Position numbers and translations under genes: made by a program
Assembly (NCBI GenBank): GCA_011526085.1
Contig: WYBC01000017.1
Location: 372,001-436,000, forward strand
Origin: Lysobacter sp.
GTDB taxonomy: Bacteria > Pseudomonadota > Gammaproteobacteria > Xanthomonadales > Xanthomonadaceae
Reading direction: 5' to 3'
Length of the DNA stretch: 64,000 nt
Shown: piece after piece, positions 8,627 to 21,081 of the stretch
Position numbering within the stretch: position 1 is the stretch's first letter
How the letters are laid out: every line of letters begins with the position of its first letter
Notes under the pieces: model-generated
Told to the model about the DNA's origin: nothing
The model's input: the letters and a program-made list of their open reading frames with translations, nothing else
The model's database searches: none

Positions 8627-9862
8627 TCACAGCGCCGGCGGCCCTGCGGCCACCGGATCGCCCTCCGGCCGCAACCGAGTGCGCGAAATTTCCCACCACC
8701 AGAACAGGAAGCCGGTCAGGGTGAGGGCCGCGGCGCCCAGCGCCAGATGCAGCGGCACGTGGCTGAGCATCGGCGACAGCACGCCGGCCACGGTGGACTG
8801 CAGCACCAGGCTGGTGAACGCCTGCAGCGACGACGCCGCGCCGCGCTGCCGCGGGTACATGTCGAAGATCGCGAGGGTGAGGATCGGAAACACCAGCGAG
8901 ATGCCGAGCGCGTTGATCGCCATCGGCACGATCGCCCACGGAATCGACGGCTGCGCGACCAGCAGGTTGTAGCCGATGTTCAACACCGCGGCGACACCGC
9001 ACAGCGCGAACCCCATCCCGGCCAGACGCGTTCCGCTGACCCGGCCTGCGGCGCGACCGGACAGGAACGAACCGAAGACCATGCCGGCGATGGTCGGCAC
9101 GAAGAACCAGCCGAACTGATCCTGCGCCAGGCCGAGGTGATCGAGCACGAATGCCGGCGCCGACGCGATGTAGAGGAACAGCGCCGCGAAATTGAACGCG
9201 CCCGCCGCCGCGAAACGCTGGAACCGGCGGTTGAGGAAAATGTAGGCGTGATTGCGCAGCAGTTCCTTCGGCCGCGGACGGAAGCGCGCTTCGGGCGGAT
9301 GGGTTTCCGGCAATCCGAACCAGGTCATCGCCAGCAGCGCCAGCGCGAACAGCACCAGGAACCAGAAGATCGCGGGCCAGCGCTCCCAGCCGAGAATCCA
9401 GCCGCCGAGGATCGGCGCCAGCGCCGGGGCGATGCCGAAGATCATCGACACCTGGCTCATCAGTTTCTGCGCGTACTGCCCCTGGAATACGTCGCGGATC
9501 ACCGCGCGGCCGACGATCAGGCCCACGCCCGCGGACATGCCCTGCAGCGCACGGAACGTCAGCAGCATCGGCAGACTGGTGGCCAGCGCGCAGCCGACCG
9601 ATGCCAGCGCGAACACGCACAGGCCGCCGAGAATCACCCGGCGGCGGCCGATGGCGTCCGACAGCGGGCCATGGACCAGACTCATCAGCGCATACGCGAG
9701 CAGATAGGCGCTGATCGTCTGCTGCAGCGCGACCTTGTCGGCGCCGAACTGCGCGCCGATCTGCGGAAACGCCGGGAACATGGTGTCGATCGAGAACGGC
9801 CCGATCATCGCCAGACCGCCGAGGATCAGGGCGAGCCGCCTGCGGGTGGGTGTCGCGGTCAT
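8627..9862 (-). CDS. Bcr/CflA-family multidrug efflux MFS transporter
   Basis: This 411-residue MFS protein has 12 predicted transmembrane helices. The Bcr/CflA hallmarks are visible: an N-terminal helix with MIGPFSIDTMFPAFP, then QQTISAYLLAYALMSLVHGPLSDAIGRR, the MFS motif A region, and FRALQGMSAGVGLIVGRAV in helix 4. Members export drugs such as bicyclomycin, sulphonamides or chloramphenicol by proton antiport at the inner membrane. The start ATG overlaps the stop of the upstream gene (ATGA), so it is translated together with that membrane protein. The actual substrate is unknown. Confidence 0.88.
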   Translation of the reverse strand: MTATPTRRRLALILGGLAMIGPFSIDTMFPAFPQIGAQFGADKVALQQTISAYLLAYALMSLVHGPLSDAIGRRRVILGGLCVFALASVGCALATSLPMLLTFRALQGMSAGVGLIVGRAVIRDVFQGQYAQKLMSQVSMIFGIAPALAPILGGWILGWERWPAIFWFLVLFALALLAMTWFGLPETHPPEARFRPRPKELLRNHAYIFLNRRFQRFAAAGAFNFAALFLYIASAPAFVLDHLGLAQDQFGWFFVPTIAGMVFGSFLSGRAAGRVSGTRLAGMGFALCGVAAVLNIGYNLLVAQPSIPWAIVPMAINALGISLVFPILTLAIFDMYPRQRGAASSLQAFTSLVLQSTVAGVLSPMLSHVPLHLALGAAALTLTGFLFWWWEISRTRLRPEGDPVAAGPPAL

Positions 9863-10665
9863 GGCGCGCCTGCCGATGTCATCGCCGGCGACCCGCCCTG
9901 CGGCCTGCGCCGCGGCAGCACTTCGATGCGGCTCACGTTCTCCTGCACCAGGACTTCGGTGCGGCCGTTGTCGGGCCAGTAGAGGTAGACATAACCGCTG
10001 GTGGTGCCGAGCAATCGGGCACCGCCCCGCAGCGGCGCACCGGCATCGGACAGCGTCACCCGGACCGCCTGCCCACCGCCGTCCAGCAACGCTTTCGCAC
10101 GATCGCCCGAGTACGCCATGATCAACGAACCGCCGCCGAACAGCAGGGCCAGCAGGATCGTGGCCTCGGGGGACAGGTCGTACCAGCGGCGGCGACGGAA
10201 GGGATCGACGTAACGGCTGAAGATCAGGCGGCCGAACCAGTGCCGGCGGAAACGCTCGGCGCTCTCAGGATGGCGCAGGCGGTAATAGGTCGGCCAGTAG
10301 GCCGGCACCGCGATCAGGATCATCAGCAGCAGCCAGAGCAGATTCATCGGCTGACGCACGCCCGCGACCAGGAAGTCGCCCGGCTGCATGTATTCGAGGA
10401 TCGGGATGCGGAACACCCGGTAGAAGCAGTAGCTCGACCACAGGCCGATCAGCGACAGCAGCAGATAGCCCAGCGTGATCGACAGCGCCGGCTCGCGTCG
10501 CAGCAGCGCGAGCGCGCTCGGGAACCACACGAAACGATTGGCGTAGTCCTCTTGCCCGGAGGCATCGCCAGCAGGCGCGGGACGCTCGGCCGGCGGCGCG
10601 GGAGGCGTCTTCCGGGCCCCGGGCGAGGGTCCGGGTCGTTTTTTCGGGCCGCGCGATGCACTCAT
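9859..10665 (-). CDS. uncharacterised three-span membrane protein
   Basis: This 268-residue protein is not recognised. Residues 1-40 are a Lys/Arg/Pro-rich cytosolic tail. Hydrophobic spans are near residues 61-80, 98-121 and 165-185. The C-terminal 80 residues form a soluble domain with short strands (GYVYLYWPDNGRTEVLV). I start at the ATG at 10665; a longer frame would run into the gcvP promoter region. Its stop overlaps the start of the Bcr/CflA transporter gene, implying coupled expression. It could be a partner of the pump or only a passenger in the operon. Confidence 0.6.
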   Translation of the reverse strand: MSASRGPKKRPGPSPGARKTPPAPPAERPAPAGDASGQEDYANRFVWFPSALALLRREPALSITLGYLLLSLIGLWSSYCFYRVFRIPILEYMQPGDFLVAGVRQPMNLLWLLLMILIAVPAYWPTYYRLRHPESAERFRRHWFGRLIFSRYVDPFRRRRWYDLSPEATILLALLFGGGSLIMAYSGDRAKALLDGGGQAVRVTLSDAGAPLRGGARLLGTTSGYVYLYWPDNGRTEVLVQENVSRIEVLPRRRPQGGSPAMTSAGAP

Positions 10666-10716
10666 CGACGCATGGTAACGCGGCGCTGGCCGCGCCCTCC
10701 CCGACCTTCGGTCCTG

Positions 10717-10746
10717 CTGACGCGATGGAGCCCCGGCCGGTATACT
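10717..10746 (+). promoter_or_regulatory. candidate sigma-70 promoter for gcvP
   Basis: TATACT at 10741-10746 is a good -10 hexamer. CTGACG at 10717-10722 is a fair -35 with an 18-bp spacer. Transcription would begin near 10753, exactly where the riboswitch fold begins, which supports the call. Confidence 0.5.
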
Positions 10747-10754
10747 CCGCCGGC

Positions 10755-10955
10755 ACGGTGGGAGAAGCGGACCGGAGGGATCGGGCCGCTGCCGAAGGCG
10801 CAATTCGCCCGGAATCGCTCAGGCCCGGTACCGCCGTGTATTCAGCACTCTGGAGAGATCGGCCGCCGGCAACGGCAGCGCCGGCGCCGAAGGGGCAAAA
10901 CACGGGGGATTCCAGTCCCGTCGTTCAAACTCTCAGGCAAAAGGACAGACGGGCG
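10755..10955 (+). promoter_or_regulatory. tandem glycine riboswitch
   Basis: Two glycine aptamers lie in a row in the leader of gcvP. The first has GGGAGAAGCGG (10760-10770), CCGAAGGCGCAA (10792-10803) and CGCTCAGGC (10816-10824). The second has CTCTGGAGAG (10848-10857), CGCCGAAGGGGCAAA (10885-10899) and the hallmark CTCTCAGGCAAAAGGAC (10930-10946). These conserved blocks and their spacing match the known tandem glycine riboswitch, which usually turns on glycine cleavage genes when glycine is high. About 110 nt separate the second aptamer from the gcvP start and would hold the expression platform; I see no obvious U-tract terminator there. Confidence 0.93.
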
Positions 10956-11067
10956 AGCGGGGCTTGAGCGGCATTGCCGCGAGCCCGCGAGCGCCCGTCG
11001 GCCGTGAGGACGGCGGGCCCGAACGCCCCCTCCCCGCGGCTTCGACCGCGCCAGACGACGCCTGCCC

Positions 11068-13944
<2,877 letters not shown>

Positions 13945-14320
13945 GCCGCCGCGAACGATTGGACCGGCCGGCGCGCCATGCGCCGCGCCGGTGACTCCGA
14001 TCGAGCTCTCTAACGTCCATCTCGCTCCCATCTCCCGCCCTGCCCGGCCCACGACGCGCGGGCTGGCAGCGTGTCTGCGGACATGGCGGCGGCGGCGCGG
14101 CGACACCGGCAGCCCGGCATGTAAACGATTGATTCGTCTCGGGCGGATTCGCGCCGCGCGCGGGCCATCGGCCCGGAAAGCGATGATGACGATCTTGTTT
14201 CAACAACCTGCTAGATTACGTGACAGCGATCATGCACGGCCCGGGCGATGCACCGGGCCGGATGGCATCCGCCCGCAGGGATCGCACGTTCACATCCAGA
14301 CTCTCGGGGGAGAGACCAGC
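13945..14320 (+). other. gene-free spacer between gcvP and the TonB-dependent receptor
   Basis: This 376-nt stretch holds no convincing ORF. A GC-rich hairpin at 13963-13992 (ACCGGC pairing with GCCGGT, plus an inner GGCG/CGCC) may end the gcvP transcript, though no U-run follows. The more AT-rich part around 14190-14220 is the likely promoter region of the receptor gene, but no pair of hexamers has good spacing. GGGGGAGAG at 14306-14314 is the receptor's ribosome binding site. Confidence 0.5.
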
Positions 14321-17233
14321 ATGCCCGCAAGCGCGACGCTCCGCGCCAACCGTCTTTGTGCCGCCCTGTTCGCCGTCATGGCGCTGCCCGCCGTCGCACA
14401 GGACACCGCCACCGCCAACCAGGCCCCCGACGGGGTCGACACCCTGGACCGCATCGCGGTCACCGGGACGCGCATCAAACGCTCGGAAGCCGAGGAATCG
14501 CTGCCGATCACCGCCATCACCCGCGAGAAGATCGACCAGCTCGGCATCACGTCGGCGGAACAACTGCTGATGACGCTGAACATCTCCGGCAACGGCTCGG
14601 ACAATCTCGCCAGCAACGCCGGCATCGTCAACGAGGAACAGCGCGGCAACAACGGCGTGTCCGGCGCCAACCTGCGCGGCCAGGGCGCGGACGCCACCCT
14701 GGTGCTGCTCAATGGCCGGCGCGTGGCGACCCATGGCCTGAAAGGCCGCGCGGTCGATCTGAACTCGATTCCGTTCGCCGCCATCGAGCGCGTCGAAGTG
14801 CTGCGTGACGGGGCATCGGCGATCTACGGCACCGACGCCATCGGCGGCGTGATCAACTTCATCACCAAGCGCGACTTCCGCGGCGCTCAGGCATCGGCGT
14901 TCGTCGATGTCACCGAAGCGGGCGGGGGCGACGCCTACCGCACCAGCCTGCTGTTCGGCCACGGCGATCTCGACGGCGACGGCTGGAACGCGTTCGGCAC
15001 GCTCAGCCTCAAGCGCAACACCATCCTGCGCGGCAGCGACCGCGATTTCTCCAACACCTTCCAGCCCGATCGCGGCCTGTCGCCGGATACCCGCGGCACG
15101 CCGTTCGCCACCGTCTTCAGTCTCGGCAGCACCGGCGTCGGTGCCAGCAGCCTGCTGCGCAACGGCGTGCTGGATCCGGCCGGCGGCACCACCCGCATGA
15201 CCGCCGTCAACATCTTCAACCTGCCCGGCGCGGCGGGCTGCGAAGCGGCCGGCCCGGACATGGGCCCCTACGGCTACCGCCTGTGGAATTCGCCGGCGTC
15301 GCGCTATGCCTGCGCCTGGGATTATCCGGCGGCGGCCGTCATCCAGCAGCCGCAGGACAGCCTGGACTTCATCGGCCGCGCCACGTTCCGCATCGGCAGC
15401 GCGCACGAAGCCTATGTCGAACTGACCGCATCGCGGGTCGAGGTCGCCAAGACCTTCGAGCCCAACCAGATTTCGTCCAGCACCTCCACCGCGGCCACCG
15501 CGCTGGGCCCCACGACCTGGTATCCGCTGAATCCGCTGACCCAGTCCACCTACGACGCCGTCTACAACGCGCTGTCCGGCTATTTCGGCGCCGGACAGCT
15601 CAACTACGGCGCGCCGATCGCGTATCGCTGGCGCTGCCTGCCCTGCGGTCCGCGCCAGATCGAAACCACCACCGATGCCTACCGCTTCGTCGCCGGCATC
15701 GGCGGCATGATCGACGGCGGCCCGTTGAACGACTGGAGCTACGACGTCGGCCTGACCCGCGCCAGCAGCGAATCCGAATCCATCCTCGGCAGCGGCTTCC
15801 ATTACACCGACGCGCTGAAGCAGATCCTCGGCAGCGGCCTGATCAACCCGTTCCTCGCACCGGGACAGAGCCAGTCTCCCGAAGCCATGGCCGCACTCGC
15901 GGCGGCCTCGGCCCGCGGCGTGAAGCTGTACGGCGGCGAATCGGTCCTGACCTCGGTGGACGCGTCGATCTCGGGCGACCTGGGCTTCTTCAAACTGCCG
16001 GGCGGCGACATCGCGATGGCCGCCGGCATCGACCTGCGTCGCGAGGAATTCCATTTCGACGGCGACCAGCGCACCAACCGGCGCGCCGTGTTCAACGCGC
16101 CGTTCGACGACGCCAACGCGCTGGGCAACGTCCGCCGCGACATCCGCGCCGCCTACGTCGAATTCCAGCTGCCGATCTTCAGCAACTTCGACCTCAACCT
16201 CGCCGGCCGCTACGACCACTACAGCGGCTTCGGCGGCACCACCAACCCGAAGGTGTCGTTCCGCTACCGGCCGTTCGATTCGCTGCTGTTCCGCGGCGCC
16301 TACAGCACCGGCTTCAAGGTGCCGAGCTTCAACCAGCTCTTCAACGGCGTCAGCGAAGTGCAGTACACCGGCCAGGATCTGGCCGACCCGCGCACCTGCC
16401 CCGATGGCGTCGCCCGGGCGAACGTGCCCGGCTGCGAAACCATCCGCCCGGTCGAGATCTTCGGCGGCAAGTCCGACCTCACGCCGGAAGAGTCGACCCA
16501 GAAGAGTCTGGGCCTGGTGTACTCGCCGAACGATCGCTTCAACATCGCGCTGGACGCGTGGGAAATCGAGCGCGAGAACACGATCCGCTCGGCGCCGCGC
16601 GACGTGCTCATCCGCTATTACGACCTGTTCCAGGACAACTGGATCCGCGACGCCTCGGGCGAAGTGGTCGCGATCGATCGTCGCTACATCAACTCCGGCG
16701 GCAGCCTGATGCGCGGCGTGGAACTCGACGCCAACCTCACCGGCGAACTGGCCGGCGGCCGCTGGAACATCAACCTCAACGGCAGCTACATCCACGAGTT
16801 CCGCACGAAGGCGCTGGAATCCCTGCCGTATTCGACGAATCTGGTCGATCGCTACGTGCGTTACTTCAACCTGCCGATCTCCTGGAAGCACACGCTGAAT
16901 CTCGGCTACACCCGCGGCGACTGGTCGCACAGCCTCAGCCAGATCCATCGCGACGGCTATTACGACGAACCGCCGGCGAGCGTGGCCAACGGCAGCTTCA
17001 TCCCCGCCGGCTGGGAGCCGCGCGTGGACAGCTACACCACGTACAACTACAGCGTGACCTGGACCGGGATCAAGGACCTGAAGCTGGCCTTCGGAATCAA
17101 GAACCTGCTCGACAAGGATCCGCCGTTCACCGCGCACATGAACGACTTCGCCGCGGGCGCCGCCTGGGAACCGCGCATCGCCGATCCGCGCGGGCGCGCC
17201 TATACGCTGCTGGTCGAATACCGGTTCTGGTAA
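14321..17233 (+). CDS. TonB-dependent outer membrane receptor
   Basis: This 970-residue outer membrane protein has a signal peptide (residues 1-26, ending PAVAQ). A TonB-box-like segment (TLDRIAVTGTRIKR) is followed by the plug domain, with LNISGNG, GANLRGQGADATLVLLNGRR and VLRDGASAIYGTDAIGGVINFITK. A large beta-barrel ends in EYRFW with a C-terminal aromatic residue. It imports a scarce nutrient using TonB/ExbBD energy. This plug subtype is abundant in Xanthomonadaceae and is often linked to peptide or carbohydrate uptake, but the ligand cannot be read. The ATG at 14321 is chosen for its strong GGGGGAG site and the correct signal peptide. The gene is monocistronic and ends at a strong terminator. 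Confidence 0.93.
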   Translation: MPASATLRANRLCAALFAVMALPAVAQDTATANQAPDGVDTLDRIAVTGTRIKRSEAEESLPITAITREKIDQLGITSAEQLLMTLNISGNGSDNLASNAGIVNEEQRGNNGVSGANLRGQGADATLVLLNGRRVATHGLKGRAVDLNSIPFAAIERVEVLRDGASAIYGTDAIGGVINFITKRDFRGAQASAFVDVTEAGGGDAYRTSLLFGHGDLDGDGWNAFGTLSLKRNTILRGSDRDFSNTFQPDRGLSPDTRGTPFATVFSLGSTGVGASSLLRNGVLDPAGGTTRMTAVNIFNLPGAAGCEAAGPDMGPYGYRLWNSPASRYACAWDYPAAAVIQQPQDSLDFIGRATFRIGSAHEAYVELTASRVEVAKTFEPNQISSSTSTAATALGPTTWYPLNPLTQSTYDAVYNALSGYFGAGQLNYGAPIAYRWRCLPCGPRQIETTTDAYRFVAGIGGMIDGGPLNDWSYDVGLTRASSESESILGSGFHYTDALKQILGSGLINPFLAPGQSQSPEAMAALAAASARGVKLYGGESVLTSVDASISGDLGFFKLPGGDIAMAAGIDLRREEFHFDGDQRTNRRAVFNAPFDDANALGNVRRDIRAAYVEFQLPIFSNFDLNLAGRYDHYSGFGGTTNPKVSFRYRPFDSLLFRGAYSTGFKVPSFNQLFNGVSEVQYTGQDLADPRTCPDGVARANVPGCETIRPVEIFGGKSDLTPEESTQKSLGLVYSPNDRFNIALDAWEIERENTIRSAPRDVLIRYYDLFQDNWIRDASGEVVAIDRRYINSGGSLMRGVELDANLTGELAGGRWNINLNGSYIHEFRTKALESLPYSTNLVDRYVRYFNLPISWKHTLNLGYTRGDWSHSLSQIHRDGYYDEPPASVANGSFIPAGWEPRVDSYTTYNYSVTWTGIKDLKLAFGIKNLLDKDPPFTAHMNDFAAGAAWEPRIADPRGRAYTLLVEYRFW

Positions 17234-17285
17234 CGGTCGCGGGCATCCGCCTGCGCCGATCGAGCGACATCGCGGCACCGCATCG

Positions 17286-17315
17286 CAGGCCCCGGACACC
17301 GGGGCCTGTTTTTTT
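17286..17315 (+). terminator. Rho-independent terminator after the TonB-dependent receptor
   Basis: A perfect 10-bp stem (CAGGCCCCGG / CCGGGGCCTG) with a 3-nt loop is followed by seven T residues. Confidence 0.92.
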
Positions 17316-17405
17316 GCGGCGAACCGCCTGGATCCGGATCGGAATCATGGCCGGAATCGACCGCATCGACCGTTGGATGAACAGCGCCAGGGATCGGAGA
17401 GTGCC

Positions 17406-19217
17406 ATGTCCGTCGGTCGTTTTCGGCAAGGTCGGTGGTCGACCGCATGTGCGGCGTATCTACTCGCGGCGACGTTGGCGGGCTGTCCTTCCGCGACGCC
17501 CCCTCCACCTGTCGACACCGTCAACACCGAGGCTCCCCATTGGGTCTTCGGGCCGCCCCGCGGCGACAGGAAGGTCGCGGTCGTCTTCATTCATGGCCTC
17601 TTCGGCGGCACCACCGGCACCTGGAAGAACGCCAGGGGCGAAACCTTCTTCGAGTATCTCCGCGATACGCCTCGAGTGGGCGATCAGGTGGATATCTTCG
17701 CCTTCGGCTTCACCTCGAACATGTTCGCGGGCGGATCGCTGAACATCTTCCAGGCCGCCGACAAACTCGATCAGATCTTGACCCGGCAACGCATCTGGGA
17801 GTACGAAACGGTGGTTCTGGTCGGGCACAGCATGGGCGGCCTGATTTCGATGCAGGCGATGCTGAATCATCCCGAGAAGCGCGAAAAAGTACCGCTGCTC
17901 GTGCTTTATTCTTCTCCCCAGGAAGGCTCGCAGATATCGCAGATCGCCCGGCATGTCGCCAACAACGGCGCGCTCAGGCAACTGATTCCCGCCGACGACA
18001 ACCAGTATCTCGAAAGCCTCGACAATTACTGGGCGAAGATCCCGGACAACCAGAAACCGGCCATCGTCTGCGCCTACGAAACCAAGGACACCGGGCCGGT
18101 GCGCATCGTCCAGCGGTCCAGCGCGACCCGCTACTGCGGCAGCGAACGTCTGGCGATCGATGGTGCCGACCATATCAGCATCGCCAAACCGGCCAGTCGG
18201 GACAGTTATGCCGTCGACATCCTGGTCAACGCGCTGAACAAGTACGTGCTTGAAGCGGAGCGCGGCGCGCGCCTGGAGATGCCGGATTTCACCGTGGATG
18301 GCGACCGGTTGGTCTTCGTCCTCGATCCCCTGTCGGAGGGGATCGCCAAGCTCTACAACCGCGGTGCGCAGCGCCTGCGCTTTTTCATCGTGCCTCCCGT
18401 GAATCCCAAGCTGATGATCGATCCGAGCACGCGGGATGCGCCTCGGGAAATCGCCGCAGGCCAAGTGATGGAACTGCGCTTCAACCTGCTGGCGCGCGGC
18501 CGTTCCGATCCCGAATATGCCTTCACCCTCAAACCTTCCGTCGGCCCGGACCGCGCCATCGTGGTCCGGGTTCCCGACTATGCGGCGGTGGAGGCGCAAC
18601 AGAACCGGGTGATCCAGGCGATCGGCACGCAGGTGGAGGCGTACCTGTCTTCGCCCGGCAATGTCGCATCCCTGAACGGTCTGCCGATCGAACGGCAGCG
18701 CGAACGGATCGCGGCGATCGCACAGCAGTCGCTGCTGGACAGCTCGAAACCATTGTCTCCCGCCACGAGCTGGGTGCTGACCGCGGACGCACTGTCGCGC
18801 GCCGGGATGCCGGACATCGCTGCAATCGCGTTGAAAAAGGCGGTCGAAACTTCGCCCGAGTCCGGACATTCCCCGAGCGTGCGGACCTTGAATGAAGTCA
18901 TTTCCCGGCAGACCGGAACCCGGTTCCTGCGCCTCCCTTCCGGCGAAGCGCCCTCGGCCGAGGCGGTGGCGTCGTTCGATTCGGAACTGGCCCATATCGG
19001 CACCGAGAACTTCCGGGCATGGCTGCGGCTGTCGAACCGGATGCTGCAGGTGCCCGCTCTCGAACAGGAAGCGATGGTGCTGCAGGGCGACGTGCTGCGA
19101 GAACAGGGGCGGCTCGATGCTGCGCAGGCCGCCTACCGGGAAGCGGCGGCGATCAAGCGCGCGCCGATCGCCAGCGATCGGCTGAAGATCACCCGGGATC
19201 TGCAGGAACGGCTGTAA
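17406..19217 (+). CDS. alpha/beta-hydrolase lipoprotein with helical C-terminal extension
   Basis: This 603-residue protein begins with a lipoprotein signal; the lipobox TLAGC places the lipid on Cys27. A hydrolase domain spans about residues 45-285: FIHGLFGG is the oxyanion-hole strand, VGHSMGG carries the nucleophile serine, and GADHISI supplies the probable catalytic histidine. The architecture resembles serine lipases/esterases. After the domain come some 300 residues with a strand-rich part and then TPR-like helices (ALEQEAMVLQGDVLREQGRLDAAQ in part). I use the ATG at 17406 because GGAGAG lies just upstream. It would sit in an envelope membrane facing the periplasm. The substrate is unknown. 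Confidence 0.75.
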   Translation: MSVGRFRQGRWSTACAAYLLAATLAGCPSATPPPPVDTVNTEAPHWVFGPPRGDRKVAVVFIHGLFGGTTGTWKNARGETFFEYLRDTPRVGDQVDIFAFGFTSNMFAGGSLNIFQAADKLDQILTRQRIWEYETVVLVGHSMGGLISMQAMLNHPEKREKVPLLVLYSSPQEGSQISQIARHVANNGALRQLIPADDNQYLESLDNYWAKIPDNQKPAIVCAYETKDTGPVRIVQRSSATRYCGSERLAIDGADHISIAKPASRDSYAVDILVNALNKYVLEAERGARLEMPDFTVDGDRLVFVLDPLSEGIAKLYNRGAQRLRFFIVPPVNPKLMIDPSTRDAPREIAAGQVMELRFNLLARGRSDPEYAFTLKPSVGPDRAIVVRVPDYAAVEAQQNRVIQAIGTQVEAYLSSPGNVASLNGLPIERQRERIAAIAQQSLLDSSKPLSPATSWVLTADALSRAGMPDIAAIALKKAVETSPESGHSPSVRTLNEVISRQTGTRFLRLPSGEAPSAEAVASFDSELAHIGTENFRAWLRLSNRMLQVPALEQEAMVLQGDVLREQGRLDAAQAAYREAAAIKRAPIASDRLKITRDLQERL

Positions 19218-19251
19218 GCGCAGCGCTTGCACGCCTGCGACACGATGCCGA

Positions 19252-19860
19252 TCAGACTCGTCGCCACACCAGCATGGCGTTGTTCGCGGGCATCCCCACA
19301 TCGGCGACCAGGCGCAGGCCGACGGTGTCGGCCAGTGCGTTCACGGCCTCGAAATCGCGGATGCCGGAGCGGGGATCCCGCGCCTGCAACGATGCGTCGA
19401 AGTCGCGGTTGCTGTCGCTGGTGTACGCCCCGCCGCGATTGAACGGGCCGTAGACGGCGACCGTCGCCTCGTCGGCCAGCACCGTCGGCAAGGCCGCGAA
19501 CAGCGCCTGCACTTCCGGCCAGCCCATGATGTGCAGGGTGTTCGCGCTGAACACCGCGTCGTAACGCGCCCGCGGCGGCGGCGAGAATCCCGGCACGGGC
19601 GTGGTCGCGGCCTGCAGCGGAAACGGCGCCGGCGTGTTGCTCAACCGCGCCTCGTCCAGCCACATGCGGATGCCGTCGAGATGGGCGTCGGCGTCGGTGC
19701 ACTGCCAGATCAGCCACGGCATCGCCGCCGCGAAATGCACCGCATGCTGGCCGGTGCCGCTGCCGATCTCCAGCACGCGACGCGCGTCGGCGAAATGCTC
19801 GCGCAGCACGGCGAGGATCGGATCGCGGTTGCGCTCGCAGCTCGGCGAATACGGCTTCAT
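19252..19860 (-). CDS. DUF938 family SAM-dependent methyltransferase
   Basis: This 202-residue protein matches the DUF938 class I methyltransferase family. The N-terminus MKPYSPSCERNRDPIL is characteristic, followed by the SAM-binding motif LEIGSGTGQH, the post-II region YDAVFSANTLHIM, and NRGGAYTSDSNRDFD, also typical of the family. No substrate has been defined for it to my knowledge. The ATG at 19860 is chosen over a longer frame that lacks family similarity. It is convergent with the lipoprotein hydrolase gene, with only 34 nt between them. Confidence 0.85.
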   Translation of the reverse strand: MKPYSPSCERNRDPILAVLREHFADARRVLEIGSGTGQHAVHFAAAMPWLIWQCTDADAHLDGIRMWLDEARLSNTPAPFPLQAATTPVPGFSPPPRARYDAVFSANTLHIMGWPEVQALFAALPTVLADEATVAVYGPFNRGGAYTSDSNRDFDASLQARDPRSGIRDFEAVNALADTVGLRLVADVGMPANNAMLVWRRV

Positions 19861-20086
19861 GTCGGCTTCTGTTCCAGTGACTCTCGGGAAATGACCCCTG
19901 GGGCCGGTGGCGCCGTCGGAGCGGCATCTCGCCGCGGCGACGCACGCCACCGGCACCGGGAATGCGTCCGGCCGGCACGCGGATCGACACGGTTACGCTA
20001 CGCCGCGCGACCGCCGATCCCATGGGGCGGAAGTCATGCGCGGGCGCGGACGGAAGTCATGGGCGCGGCGCGCAGCGCCCGCGCGG

Positions 20087-20656
20087 TCAGTCGACCTTGT
20101 CGGGCGGCGGCACCGGCGTCGCGACCTGCGCGACCTGCACGACGTCCGGATCGCGCAGCGCTTCGGCCTGGTTGATCAGGCGATCGAGCACGTTCGGCAC
20201 CAGACGTTCCGAAAACCCGGCGATGAAGGCCCAGACGATCGCCTTGGCGGTATCGATGTTCTGGTTGGGGACGACGACGCGCAGCAGCCGGAAGACGCTT
20301 TCGAATTCCAGGGCGGTGTTCTTGAATTTCGGGAACAGGTCGCCCTGCAGCAGGCCGCTGAGGAACAGACCGTACATGACCAGCGCGAGGACGCCCGAGA
20401 TCAGCACCGAGACGTAGATCTGCATGGTGAACACCGCGCCGTCGAGCGCTTCCAGCGCCACCTTGTCCACTTCGGAGAGTTTGGCGAGGCGGTAGTAATT
20501 GTTGATGACCGCGCCGACCGAGCCCGCGCAGAACACCAGCAGCAGGATGTCGCTGTAGGCGCCCATGCGCGCGGCGAACATGGCGACGGTGCAACTGCCG
20601 AAGGCGAGGATCCCGCTGACCGCGAGATGCCAATACAGTTTCGTGAGTTTGCTCAT
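20087..20656 (-). CDS. uncharacterised membrane protein
   Basis: This 189-residue protein has four hydrophobic segments in the first 110 residues, separated by a short polar loop (NNYYRLAKLSEVDKV). The C-terminal part is soluble and ends in a Pro/Val tail, possibly an amphipathic helix region. I do not recognise it. Two start codons lie six bases apart; the inner ATG at 20656 has the better-spaced AGGGGG site. A GC-rich inverted repeat (GGGCGC...GCGCCC, about 20059-20080) just past the stop may act as its terminator. It is on the same strand as, and just downstream of, pilZ and may be the last gene of that operon. Confidence 0.6.
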   Translation of the reverse strand: MSKLTKLYWHLAVSGILAFGSCTVAMFAARMGAYSDILLLVFCAGSVGAVINNYYRLAKLSEVDKVALEALDGAVFTMQIYVSVLISGVLALVMYGLFLSGLLQGDLFPKFKNTALEFESVFRLLRVVVPNQNIDTAKAIVWAFIAGFSERLVPNVLDRLINQAEALRDPDVVQVAQVATPVPPPDKVD

Positions 20657-20722
20657 CGCCATCCCCCTGGCCTCGTGGAACCCATGCCTCGCGCCGCGCC
20701 TTCCCCGGGGCGGCGCGCGGTC

Positions 20723-21081
20723 TTACATCGTGTGCGTCGCCTTGTCCGAGGTCAGGATGCCGGCGAGGATCGCTTCGATCTTGTTCTTCACCGCTTCGCC
20801 TTCGGGCGTATCGGCGAACTGCACGCCGATGCCGGCGACGCGGTTGCCCTGCGCGCCCGCGGGCGTGACCCAGGCGACCTTGCCGGCCACCGGCAGGCGC
20901 TCGGGAGATTCGGGCAGGGTCATCAGCAGGAACACTTCGTCGCCGATGAAATAGCGCTTGGCGGTGGGCACGAACACTCCGCCCTGCTTGAGATACGGCA
21001 TGTAGGCCTGGAACAGCGCGTGCTTGTCCTTCACCGCGAGGGAGAGGATGCCTTGCCGGGCGCCGCCGGCCGCTTTCACGT

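Noticed and set aside
14190-14220. TTGTTT and TAGATT as a promoter for the TonB-dependent receptor
   Set aside because: The spacing is 11 nt, too short for a sigma-70 promoter.
14216-17299. A 1,027-codon open frame antisense to the TonB-dependent receptor
   Set aside because: It mirrors the codon pattern of the real gene and has no recognisable domain or ribosome site.
20028-20078. Direct repeat of CGGAAGTCATG near the end of the membrane-protein gene
   Set aside because: Only two short copies in GC-rich sequence and no clear role.
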